In this document: positions 1 to 6,348 of the stretch, piece after piece
How positions within the stretch are numbered: position 1 is the stretch's first letter
How the letters are laid out: each line of letters begins with the position of its first letter
Source: Spirochaetaceae bacterium
GTDB lineage: Bacteria; Spirochaetota; Spirochaetia; Treponematales; Breznakiellaceae
Direction of reading: 5' to 3'
Assembly: GCA_031290405.1 (NCBI GenBank)
Contig: JAITNO010000104.1
Span: 1 to 8,115, forward strand
DNA: 8,115 nucleotides
Position numbers and translations under genes: made by a program
The notes under the pieces: model-generated
The model's database searches: none
Seen by the model: only the letters and a program-made list of their open reading frames with translations
What the model was told of the DNA's origin: nothing

Positions 1-16
1 CACCTTTTCTCTGCGC

Positions 17-45
17 TTGACAGTTCGGCGATGCTGTGATAGACT
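17..45 (+). promoter_or_regulatory. Predicted sigma70-type promoter of the rimP-nusA-infB operon
   Basis: A perfect -35 hexamer TTGACA (17-22) is followed by a 17-base spacer and the -10-like hexamer TAGACT (40-45), which matches TATAAT at 4 of 6 positions. Transcription would start near position 52, about 120 bases before the preferred rimP start. No other comparable promoter is seen before infB, and the three genes are tightly packed, so this probably drives all of them. It is a match to a consensus only, and further promoters may lie left of the window. Confidence 0.6.
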
Positions 46-74
46 GGTTCCAAGAAGCATGAAGTTGTGATGTG

Positions 75-107
75 AAAGAGGCGCGGGACAGGCTCCTCTT
101 TTTTTTT
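75..107 (+). terminator. Candidate leader hairpin with T-run (possible attenuator)
   Basis: AAAGAGG (75-81) can pair with CCTCTTT (95-101) around a 13-base loop, and a run of nine T residues covers 99-107. The outer A-U pairs of the stem use part of the T-run, so the GC core is only four pairs and the hairpin is modest. It lies between the predicted promoter and the preferred rimP start, where an intrinsic terminator would act as an attenuator for an operon that encodes NusA. A short reading frame, ATG AAG TTG TGA (59-70), ends just before the stem. Function is inferred; the element may be fortuitous. Confidence 0.35.
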
Positions 108-160
108 AGGATGTCAGGCGGGCGTGGGGGGCGCGCGTTTGGGAAGGGTGGAGAGGGAAG

Positions 161-165
161 AGGAG
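161..165 (+). promoter_or_regulatory. Shine-Dalgarno site that decides the rimP start
   Basis: AGGAG lies within a purine-rich tract (about 151-170) and is eight bases upstream of the GTG at 174. The alternative starts, GTG at 72 and ATG at 111, lack such a well-placed site and would add a Gly/Arg-rich stretch that is not typical of RimP. Confidence 0.65.
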
Positions 166-173
166 AGAAGGCG

Positions 174-650
174 GTGCGGTACAGGCTGAAAGAGGATGAG
201 CCGGGGGGCGAAAATGGGGCCCTTGCCTCGCAGTTGAAGGGCGTGGTCGAGGCGCTGGGCTTGTTCCTGGTCTCTCTGACGGTTTCCCGTCACAAGGGGG
301 GCGTGCAGGTCCGCGCGGCGGTGTTCAAGCGCGGCGGGGTGAGCATTGGCGATTGCGCCGGAGCGCACAGGGCGATGATGCCGCCTCTTGAGCTTGCGTT
401 CGGCGGCGGCAATCTTTCGGTGGAGGTTTCTTCGCCGGGCATCAATCGGCTTGTCAAGGACGGGGCGGAGTTTAGGCATTACATTGGCTGTCCGGTGAAG
501 TGCTGGGTTACGGGGCTTTCCGATTGGAAGGCGGGCGTTTTGGAAGAAGTTGCGGAGACGCATATCATCATTAAAGGGAAGACGGGTATGGAAAAAATAC
601 TGTTTGAAAGCATCGCGAAGGCGAAACTTGATTCAAAGGCGGCGCGCTGA
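174..650 (+). CDS. rimP: Ribosome maturation factor RimP
   Basis: RimP binds the free 30S subunit in the cytoplasm and helps its late assembly. The chosen GTG start gives 158 residues, close to the usual 150 or so, and begins VRYRLKEDE, which resembles treponemal RimP N-termini. The N-terminal alpha/beta domain contains VEALGLFLVSLTVSRHKGG, then SIGDCAGAHRAMMP, where family members define the start of the product with D-C-x-x-x-H/S-R, and VEVSSPGINR (residues 83-92), the family's signature V-S-SPG segment. The C-terminal SH3-like barrel follows (about 95-150). A longer reading starting at 72 is open, but it adds 34 low-complexity residues and overlaps the leader hairpin. The stop codon overlaps the nusA ATG (TGATG), which implies translational coupling. 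The family assignment is firm and the exact start less so. Confidence 0.9.
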   Translation: MRYRLKEDEPGGENGALASQLKGVVEALGLFLVSLTVSRHKGGVQVRAAVFKRGGVSIGDCAGAHRAMMPPLELAFGGGNLSVEVSSPGINRLVKDGAEFRHYIGCPVKCWVTGLSDWKAGVLEEVAETHIIIKGKTGMEKILFESIAKAKLDSKAAR

Positions 651-2218
651 TGGCTACGGATGTTTCTGAGGCGATTGAACAGATTGTTCAAGATCGCAAT
701 ATGTCCGAGGAATTGGCGATACAGATTGTGGAAAACACGATTCTGGCGGCGTATAAGCGGAAGTTCGGCAATAACGACAACGCGGTCGTCCGTTTTGACG
801 ACGGCGGGCGCGTGGTGACGATCCACGCGAAAAAACAGGTGGTGAACGGGGTTTTCGACCCTGTTTATGAGATTGAGCTTGAAGAGGCGAAGCTGCTCAA
901 CCCTGACGCGGAGGAAGACGACGAAATCTTAATCGAGCTGGACCCGAAAGAGGATTTTGGACGCATCGCGGTGCAGAGCGCGAAGCAGACGGCGCGGCAG
1001 AATATGCGCGAGATACGGAAGGACAGTCTCTATTCGGAGTATAAGGACAAGGAGGGGGACATCATCATCGGCTACTATCAGCGCAAATCGAAGACGAACG
1101 ATACGATTTATGTTGATTTGGGCAAGATTGAGGGTGTGCTGCCGAAGAAGTTCCAGTCTCCGCGCGAGGATTACCATGTGAACGACCGGATCAAGGCGCT
1201 GATATACAAGGTTGAAAAGACGGCTACGGGTTTGCAGATTGTGCTTTCCCGTACGCACACTGATTTTGTGAAGGCGGTTTTCGAGATGGAAGTGCCGGAA
1301 GTCTACGACAAGACGATCGAGATTCATAAAATTGTGCGGGAGCCGGGATACCGGACGAAGCTTGCCGTCTACTCGACGAATAGGGACATTGACCCTGTGG
1401 CGGCGTGCGTCGGGCCCAAGGGGTCGCGCATTCAGGCGATTATCCGCGAGCTTGAGGGTGAAAAGATCGACGTGCTTGAGTACAGCACGGACTCGCGGGA
1501 GTTCATTATGAATGCGCTTTCGCCGGCGGAGGCGCGCGACGTCATCATTCTTGACGAGGGGAAGCACCAGGCGCTTGCCGTGGTTGCGGAAAATCAGCTT
1601 TCGCTGGCTATTGGCAAGCAGGGGCAGAATGTGCGCCTGGCGAACCGGCTTGTGGATTGGAGCATCGACGTAAAGACGGTTCAGCAGTACGAGGCGATGG
1701 ACATTTACACTGATGCGCGGAAGGCGGTGTCGGCGCTCTTTAGCGAGGAAGAAGAGGAGATTTCCCGGATTTCCGAATTGCCGGGCGTCGATGCGGCCGT
1801 GGCGGAGTTGCTCCGCGCGAACGGCGTCGATTTGATTGATGAGTTCTTTGCCGCCGAAGAAGATGGAAGGCTTGCCTCGATTGAGGGCTTGGATCCGGAG
1901 CAGATACGCGTTATACGCGGCATTATCGACGAGCTTACGGTCGAAGAAGAGTTTGCCTCTGGCGGTGCGGAGGCTGCCGGTGCGGAGGCTGCCAATGCGG
2001 ATGAGCCGCGCGCCGAGGGCTCTGGCGCGGAAGCCGGAGCGGCGGAGGCTGCGCCAGAGGCGCCTGCCGCCGGGGGAGCTGCCGCAGATGAAGATGTAGA
2101 TGAAGATGAATACTTTTGCCCGGAATGCGGGGCGGAGATTACGATTAGTCCCGATTCGGCGACTGCCGTATGCCCAAACTGCGGCACAGAACTTAGTTTG
2201 GAAGAAGAAGAAGAATAA
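650..2218 (+). CDS. nusA: Transcription termination/antitermination factor NusA with C-terminal zinc ribbon
   Basis: NusA binds RNA polymerase and nascent RNA and modulates pausing, intrinsic termination and antitermination. Domains in order: polymerase-binding N-terminal domain (about 1-130), S1 domain (about 132-202), KH1 with GPKG (255-258), and KH2 with GKQG (322-325) in IGKQGQNVRLA. A helix-hairpin-helix-like segment (about 372-430, ISELPGVDAAVAELL and IEGLDPEQIRVIRGII) takes the place of the C-terminal acidic repeats of E. coli NusA. A disordered Ala/Gly/Glu/Pro linker (about 436-482) then leads to a four-cysteine zinc ribbon, CPEC (490-493) and CPNC (508-511), and a terminal run of glutamates. 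At 522 residues it is longer than the minimal NusA of Gram-positive bacteria. The ATG overlaps the rimP stop by one base, and a weak AAAGG (635-639) lies 10 bases upstream. infB follows after 15 bases. The core assignment is certain; the role of the ribbon is unknown. Confidence 0.97.
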   Translation: MATDVSEAIEQIVQDRNMSEELAIQIVENTILAAYKRKFGNNDNAVVRFDDGGRVVTIHAKKQVVNGVFDPVYEIELEEAKLLNPDAEEDDEILIELDPKEDFGRIAVQSAKQTARQNMREIRKDSLYSEYKDKEGDIIIGYYQRKSKTNDTIYVDLGKIEGVLPKKFQSPREDYHVNDRIKALIYKVEKTATGLQIVLSRTHTDFVKAVFEMEVPEVYDKTIEIHKIVREPGYRTKLAVYSTNRDIDPVAACVGPKGSRIQAIIRELEGEKIDVLEYSTDSREFIMNALSPAEARDVIILDEGKHQALAVVAENQLSLAIGKQGQNVRLANRLVDWSIDVKTVQQYEAMDIYTDARKAVSALFSEEEEEISRISELPGVDAAVAELLRANGVDLIDEFFAAEEDGRLASIEGLDPEQIRVIRGIIDELTVEEEFASGGAEAAGAEAANADEPRAEGSGAEAGAAEAAPEAPAAGGAAADEDVDEDEYFCPECGAEITISPDSATAVCPNCGTELSLEEEEE

Positions 2219-2233
2219 AAGAACAGGAGAATC

Positions 2234-5140
2234 ATGGCGGAAAACGACAGCGCTGAAAGCACACAGAAACCCAAAGCGGAACTCATAAAAAAGCCGCGCC
2301 CCAAAGAAACGCCCGAAGCGGAAAATCCCGAGCAGAAAATTGTCCACAAGGTCATCAAGTTAAAGCTGACGGGAACGAAAGACGCAACGGGCGAAGGCGC
2401 GAACGAGAGCGAGAGCGCATCCGCACCGGCGCCCGATGAAAAGAGCGCGGAGCCTTCCGTCGCACCCGTCGCGGGCAAGAGTGTCGCGCCGAAAAAGAAA
2501 GTTGTCGTTGTAAAGAAAAAACCGCGCGTCCAGGCCGACCAGAAGCCTCAAGGCGGGGCTGTTTTGCCCACGGCCCATGAGGCGCCGCCTCTTCCCGCGT
2601 CTGGCGAAGCAGGCGGCGCGCCAAGCGCCGCGGAGACGCCGCAGGACAAGGCCGCCTCGGGCGCGCCGACGGGCGAAAGCGCGCCGGCGCCGCAGGCGGC
2701 GGCGGCCGACGGAACGCCGCAAAAAAAAGCGGTGATGAGTCTTCCGGTTACCGCCCGCCCCACCGCAAAAGCAGGCCGCGTCGGCGGAAAGTTCATCGGC
2801 GAGAGGCCGCCGCGTGAGCCCCGCAACACGGGCTTTTACAATCGCACCCCCTCAGGCGAGAGGCAGGGTCAGCCGGCAGGCGAACAGGGCTACGTCAGGC
2901 AGGGCGGCGCAGGTTATGTGCGGCAGGGCGGCGCGGGCTATGTGAGGCAGGGCGGCGCCGCAGGCGGCACGGGCGGCACGGGTTATGTCCGTCAGGGCGG
3001 GGCTTCAGGCTACGTCAGGCCGGCGGGCGCTTCGGGCTACGTCAGGCCCGGCGGCACCGCAGGCGGCACGGGCTACGTCCGTCAGGGCGGCGCCTCAGGT
3101 TACGTCCGTCAGGGCGGGCAAAGGCCGGGCGGCGGAACTCAGGGCGGCTTCGCGGGGCGGAACTTCGGCCCGCCGGGCGCAAACCGCTTTGTGCCGGGGA
3201 ACAGAGGCGGGGGTGCGCCCCGCGGGGATCTGCCGCCGCTTCCAGGGGCCGAAGGCAAGGGTCCGGCAAAGCGTTCATATAAGGCAAAGAAAAGCCTCTA
3301 TCATAGAAGCAAAGAACAGGAGATGGAGGAGAAGCGCCTCCAGTTGAAGAAACAGCGCGGTGCGGCGCCGGTTGCGAACCCCATCCCCAAATCCATCGAC
3401 ATCATGGAAATCGTTACCGTTTCCGAACTCGCCCGCAAGATGAACCTCAAGGCCTCCGACCTGATACAAAAGTTGATGCGCATGGGGGTCATGGCCACGA
3501 TAAACCAGCAGATTGATTCCGAAACGGCCGCCATCCTTGCGGCGGAATACGGCGCCGACGTCAACATCGTCAACCTCTACGACGAGACCCTCATCGAAAA
3601 CGAAATCGACGGCGACGACTCCAAGAGCCCGCGCCCGCCCGTTGTAACGGTCATGGGCCACGTCGACCACGGCAAGACGAAACTCCTCGACGCAATCCGC
3701 AACGCCGACGTCGTTTCCGGCGAGTTTGGCGGCATAACCCAGCATATCGGCGCTTACATGGTCAAAACCCCCAAAGGCAGCATAACCTTCCTGGACACGC
3801 CCGGACACGAAGCCTTTACGCGGATGCGCTCTCGCGGCGCCCAGGTTACCGACATCGTCGTCCTCGTCGTCGCGGCGGACGACGGCGTCATGCCCCAGAC
3901 CGTCGAGGCGATCAACCACGCAAAAGAGGCCTCCGTCCCCATCATCGTCGCCGTCAACAAGATCGACAAACCGGAGGCAAACCCCGACAGGGTAAAAAGC
4001 CAACTCTCCGAACTCGGACTTCAGCCGGAGGAATGGGGCGGGCAGACCATGTTCGTCGAGATTTCGGCGTTGCAGCGGATAGGGCTGGACGACCTTATCG
4101 ACGCAATCCTCCTTCAGGCGGAGATACTCGACCTTAAGGCCAACTACAACCGCCGTGCCGAAGGCAAGATCCTCGAATCGCGCATCGACCAGGGGCGCGG
4201 CATCGTCGCGAGCATCCTTATCCAGAAGGGCACCCTCGAAATCGGCGATTCCTTCGTCGCCGGCGTGTGGCCCGGCAAAGTCCGTGCGCTCTTCAACGAC
4301 AAAGGCGAAAAGGTCGACAAGGCCATGCCGGCCATGCCCATTGAAGTCCTCGGCTTCGAGGGCATACCCAACGCCGGCGACCCCATGCAAGTCGTCGAAG
4401 ATGAAAAAATCGCGCGCGGCTATTCCTCGAAACGCCAAGAACTCAAGCGTTTTGAGGATGCCAAGCACATCAAAAAGATAACCATGGAAAACCTCCACGC
4501 GACCATCAGCGAAGGCGCCATCGCCGAACTCAAGGTCATCATCAAGGGCGACGTGCAGGGCTCCGTCGAGGCCCTCAAATCAAGCCTCGAAAAGCTTTCC
4601 ACCGGCGAAGTGCGCCTGAACGTCATTCAGGCGCTGCCCGGCGCAATCAACGAAGGCGACGTCGACCTTGCCGCCGCGTCGAACGCCATCCTTATCGGCT
4701 TTAACGTGCGTCCCACGCCCAAAGCGCGCGCGCTCGCCGACCAGGAAAAAGTCGACATACGCAAGTACAACATCATCTACCGCGTCGTCGAAGAGATGCA
4801 GCAGGCAATGGAAGGATTGTTAAAGCCCGACACGAAGGAAGAGGTGATAGGCTCCGTCGAAGTGCGCAACGTCTTCAAAATGTCGCGGGCGGGCACCGTC
4901 GCAGGCTGCTATGTGCTCTCCGGCACCATCAAACGCGGCGCGTCGGTGAACGTGCTCCGCGACAACATTGTGATACATTCCGGCAAAATCGGCAGCCTCC
5001 GCCGCTTCAAAGACGACGTTAAAGAAGTCTCCTCCGGCTTCGAGTGCGGCATGGGCATCGACGGCTTCGACGACATCAAGGAAGGCGATCAGTTTGAAGT
5101 GTTCGAGGTCGTCGAAGTGGCGCGGCGCTTAAGCTCGTAA
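2234..5140 (+). CDS. infB: Translation initiation factor IF-2
   Basis: IF-2 is the GTPase that brings fMet-tRNA to the 30S subunit and promotes 50S joining. Residues 1-375 are a disordered, charged region rich in Ala, Pro, Lys and Gly, with GYVRQGGA-type repeats at 219-295. An IF2_N domain follows (about 388-445, MEIVTVSELARKMNLKASDL). The G domain carries G1 GHVDHGKT (475-482), G2 GGITQHIGA (499-507), G3 DTPGHE (521-526), G4 NKID (575-578) and G5 SAL (611-613), so all nucleotide-binding motifs are intact. Domain II, domain III (KGDVQGSVEALKSSLEKL, about 771-788) and the fMet-tRNA-binding domain IV with SRAGTVAGCYVLSG (884-897) complete the protein. The 968-residue length comes from the long N-terminus. 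AGGAG (2225-2229) lies four bases before the ATG. It is third in the operon. Codons favour third-position C, unlike nusA. No rbfA follows, and the next gene is convergent. Confidence 0.97.
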   Translation: MAENDSAESTQKPKAELIKKPRPKETPEAENPEQKIVHKVIKLKLTGTKDATGEGANESESASAPAPDEKSAEPSVAPVAGKSVAPKKKVVVVKKKPRVQADQKPQGGAVLPTAHEAPPLPASGEAGGAPSAAETPQDKAASGAPTGESAPAPQAAAADGTPQKKAVMSLPVTARPTAKAGRVGGKFIGERPPREPRNTGFYNRTPSGERQGQPAGEQGYVRQGGAGYVRQGGAGYVRQGGAAGGTGGTGYVRQGGASGYVRPAGASGYVRPGGTAGGTGYVRQGGASGYVRQGGQRPGGGTQGGFAGRNFGPPGANRFVPGNRGGGAPRGDLPPLPGAEGKGPAKRSYKAKKSLYHRSKEQEMEEKRLQLKKQRGAAPVANPIPKSIDIMEIVTVSELARKMNLKASDLIQKLMRMGVMATINQQIDSETAAILAAEYGADVNIVNLYDETLIENEIDGDDSKSPRPPVVTVMGHVDHGKTKLLDAIRNADVVSGEFGGITQHIGAYMVKTPKGSITFLDTPGHEAFTRMRSRGAQVTDIVVLVVAADDGVMPQTVEAINHAKEASVPIIVAVNKIDKPEANPDRVKSQLSELGLQPEEWGGQTMFVEISALQRIGLDDLIDAILLQAEILDLKANYNRRAEGKILESRIDQGRGIVASILIQKGTLEIGDSFVAGVWPGKVRALFNDKGEKVDKAMPAMPIEVLGFEGIPNAGDPMQVVEDEKIARGYSSKRQELKRFEDAKHIKKITMENLHATISEGAIAELKVIIKGDVQGSVEALKSSLEKLSTGEVRLNVIQALPGAINEGDVDLAAASNAILIGFNVRPTPKARALADQEKVDIRKYNIIYRVVEEMQQAMEGLLKPDTKEEVIGSVEVRNVFKMSRAGTVAGCYVLSGTIKRGASVNVLRDNIVIHSGKIGSLRRFKDDVKEVSSGFECGMGIDGFDDIKEGDQFEVFEVVEVARRLSS
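2888..3118 (+). repeat. GYVRQGGA-type peptide repeats within IF-2
   Basis: Eight copies of G-Y-V-R-[QP]-[GA]-G-[AT] occur at IF-2 residues 219-295. Three are directly adjacent (24-bp period); the rest are separated by a single Ser or by short Gly/Thr/Ala spacers such as AGGTGGT and AGGT. The peptide is nearly invariant while codons vary: Tyr is tac or tat, and Arg is agg, cgg or cgt. This suggests the copies are not all recent duplications and that the peptide is maintained. The segment is predicted to be disordered, basic and aromatic, which could suit RNA or ribosome contact; that role is inferred. Confidence 0.9.
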
Positions 5141-5433
5141 CGCGGCCGCGCCGCCGCCGTCCCAGTCCCCCCCACAGCTGAGCCCCTGACGCCCGGCAAC
5201 AGGTCATTTCCAAGCGTCAACAGTTTGATTCCGACAGCCAACAGTTTGTTCCCGCCTGCGGGCAAGTCATTCGGAGCCCCCAGCAAAACGCCCACGCTCG
5301 TCGGTACGCCGCCGGCGCCAGCGGGCAGTTTGTTAACGACGGTTACAGGATTGTTCCCGGGCGTTTGAGTCTTGGATGCGAGCGTAGCGGGGCCTGCTCC
5401 GCCAGCCCGCAAGCCCGCCACAGCAGAACAACC
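5141..5433. other. Intergenic region between convergent infB and scpA
   Basis: This stretch of about 290 bases has no gene I can support. It starts with the palindrome CGCGGCCGCG (5141-5150), then a C-rich tract, the 21-bp repeat block (5195-5362), and a small GC-rich hairpin candidate at 5387-5402 (GCGGGG, loop CCTG, CTCCGC, one G-U pair). Neither strand shows a U-run after a strong hairpin, so no intrinsic terminator is evident for infB or scpA, although convergent genes would be expected to need one. Open frames across it are explained by high GC and by the repeat length being a multiple of three. Confidence 0.7.
5195..5362. repeat. Degenerate 21-bp tandem repeat, about eight units
   Basis: Units begin at 5195, 5216, 5237, 5258, 5279, 5300, 5321 and 5342, exactly 21 bases apart with no indels. 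Units 2 and 3 are the best conserved and read GTCAACAGTTTGATTCCG and GCCAACAGTTTGTTCCCG. Units 1, 7 and 8 keep parts of the AACAG-TTTGTT-CCC core, while units 4 to 6 are strongly diverged, and a possible ninth remnant begins at 5363. The core AACAGTTTGTT is a small dyad (AACA, three bases, TGTT). On the - strand the units translate as a seven-residue pattern such as VGIKLLT and LGNDLLP; on the + strand they read VNSLIPT and ANSLFPA. I do not recognise the element; it may be a family dispersed through the genome. Confidence 0.75.
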
Positions 5434-6183
5434 CTACTCGTATCTTTTAACGAGGATGTCGCCCCACATCTTGTTTTGGTAGATCGTAATCATCCTGTTC
5501 TTCACCGCCTCGAGAATCGCGAGGAAGGCGCAGACCACGTCCATCAAAGAATTATGGCGCACGATAAGATCCGTAAAGACAAACTCCTTCTTCGCTTCGA
5601 TAAGCTCGGCAATAAGCGCAATTTTTTCGTTAATCGAAACCTCCTCGTGCAGATCCATGATGCGCTCGAAAGAAAGATTCTGCGTCAGCTTCGAAAACGT
5701 CTTAAGAAGGTCCCACACATCCATCTTTTCCCAGAGCTGTTCGTCGTTAAAAGGCAGCGAACGCTGGAGCTTTTTCCGTTCGATAACCCACTCGGCTTCC
5801 TTTTCCTTTTCTTCCATCAGCTCGGAAAGTTTCTTAAACCGCTGGTATTCAATCAGCTTTTCGACGAGCCCTCCCCGCGGGTCCTCGAACTCCTCATCGT
5901 CCGCATATTCGATGGGAAGCAGCATACGCGACTTAATGTAGATAAGCGTCGCCGCCATCGCATAGAATTCCGTCAGGTCGTCAAGGTCAAGCTCCCCGGC
6001 AAAACGCAAACAGACGAGGTATTCCTCCGTCAGCTTGGAAATGGGGATGTCGTATAGGTTGATGTCGTTTTGTCTAATCAACTCAAGCAAAAGGGGGATG
6101 GGCCCCTCGAAGTTCGACAGCTTAAAAACATGGGGCTCTCTTTTGGCGGCGGCGCCCCCCTCCCGCAACTCAGACTCGGTCAT
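5434..6183 (-). CDS. scpA: Segregation and condensation protein A (ScpA, kleisin)
   Basis: ScpA is the kleisin that, with ScpB, closes the SMC ring to make the bacterial condensin used in chromosome compaction and segregation. The 249-residue product has the family N-terminal helical block FEGPIPLLLELI (25-36), NDINLYDIPISKLTEEYL, and the strongly conserved AATLIYIKSRMLLP (77-90). LVEKLIEYQRFKKL (106-119) and a charged linker follow, then a C-terminal winged-helix segment (about 185-249, VVCAFLAILEAVKNRM ending in GDILV) that would bind the SMC head. The usual FEGPLDLLL motif reads FEGPIPLLL here, with Pro replacing Asp. The ATG at 6183 is the first start after an in-frame TAG a few codons upstream, although no good Shine-Dalgarno site precedes it. 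scpB is not next to it within the window. The gene is convergent with infB and lies 165 bases downstream of the glycine-rich gene on the same strand. Confidence 0.93.
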   Translation of the reverse strand: MTESELREGGAAAKREPHVFKLSNFEGPIPLLLELIRQNDINLYDIPISKLTEEYLVCLRFAGELDLDDLTEFYAMAATLIYIKSRMLLPIEYADDEEFEDPRGGLVEKLIEYQRFKKLSELMEEKEKEAEWVIERKKLQRSLPFNDEQLWEKMDVWDLLKTFSKLTQNLSFERIMDLHEEVSINEKIALIAELIEAKKEFVFTDLIVRHNSLMDVVCAFLAILEAVKNRMITIYQNKMWGDILVKRYE

Positions 6184-6348
6184 GCGTGCAGTCTAGCACA
6201 GTGGGGGAGGAGGGGGGAGTCCCCCTTGAGCGCGCACTTCGCCCTGCGATGGATCGTGGCAAACCGGAGCCTTTGTCGCCCCAGCGCCCCCGCATGAGGC
6301 CTTCTCCCCGCGCGGCCCTCTCTGCGCCTCCTCTTCCCCCACCCACTG
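6184..6348. other. Spacer between the glycine-rich gene and scpA
   Basis: No gene, clear promoter or ribosome-binding site for scpA is visible here. The one structure seen is a G5/C5 inverted repeat with a three-base loop AGT (about 6213-6225), followed by only two T residues on the + strand. On the - strand it would sit about 30 bases upstream of the scpA ATG, so it could be a weak terminator for the upstream gene or a leader hairpin. scpA may be cotranscribed with the upstream gene; the sequence does not settle this. Confidence 0.5.

Noticed and set aside
929..2347. Long antisense open frame opposite nusA (472 residues)
   Set aside because: Its composition is Arg/Leu-rich with no recognisable domain, and it mirrors the codon bias of nusA, whose protein is clearly real.
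2888..3362. CRISPR array at the infB repeats or the 21-bp block
   Set aside because: The infB repeats are coding and the 21-bp units are directly adjacent without spacers; no cas genes are present.
3275..4498. Long antisense open frame opposite infB (407 residues)
   Set aside because: It is Val/Asp/Gly-rich and arises from the complement of the IF-2 GTPase codons; there is no independent support.
5387..5402. GC hairpin as a terminator between infB and scpA
   Set aside because: The stem is short with one G-U pair, and no T-run follows on either strand.
5089..5421. A 110-residue open frame on the - strand across the 21-bp repeats, ending inside the 3' end of infB
   Set aside because: It overlaps infB antisense, has no Shine-Dalgarno site that I can see, and its heptad pattern follows automatically from a 21-bp repeat. 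The opposite strand is equally open.
5365..6057. Open frame on the + strand opposite scpA (230 residues)
   Set aside because: It is the complement of scpA codons, and the - strand product matches ScpA along its whole length.
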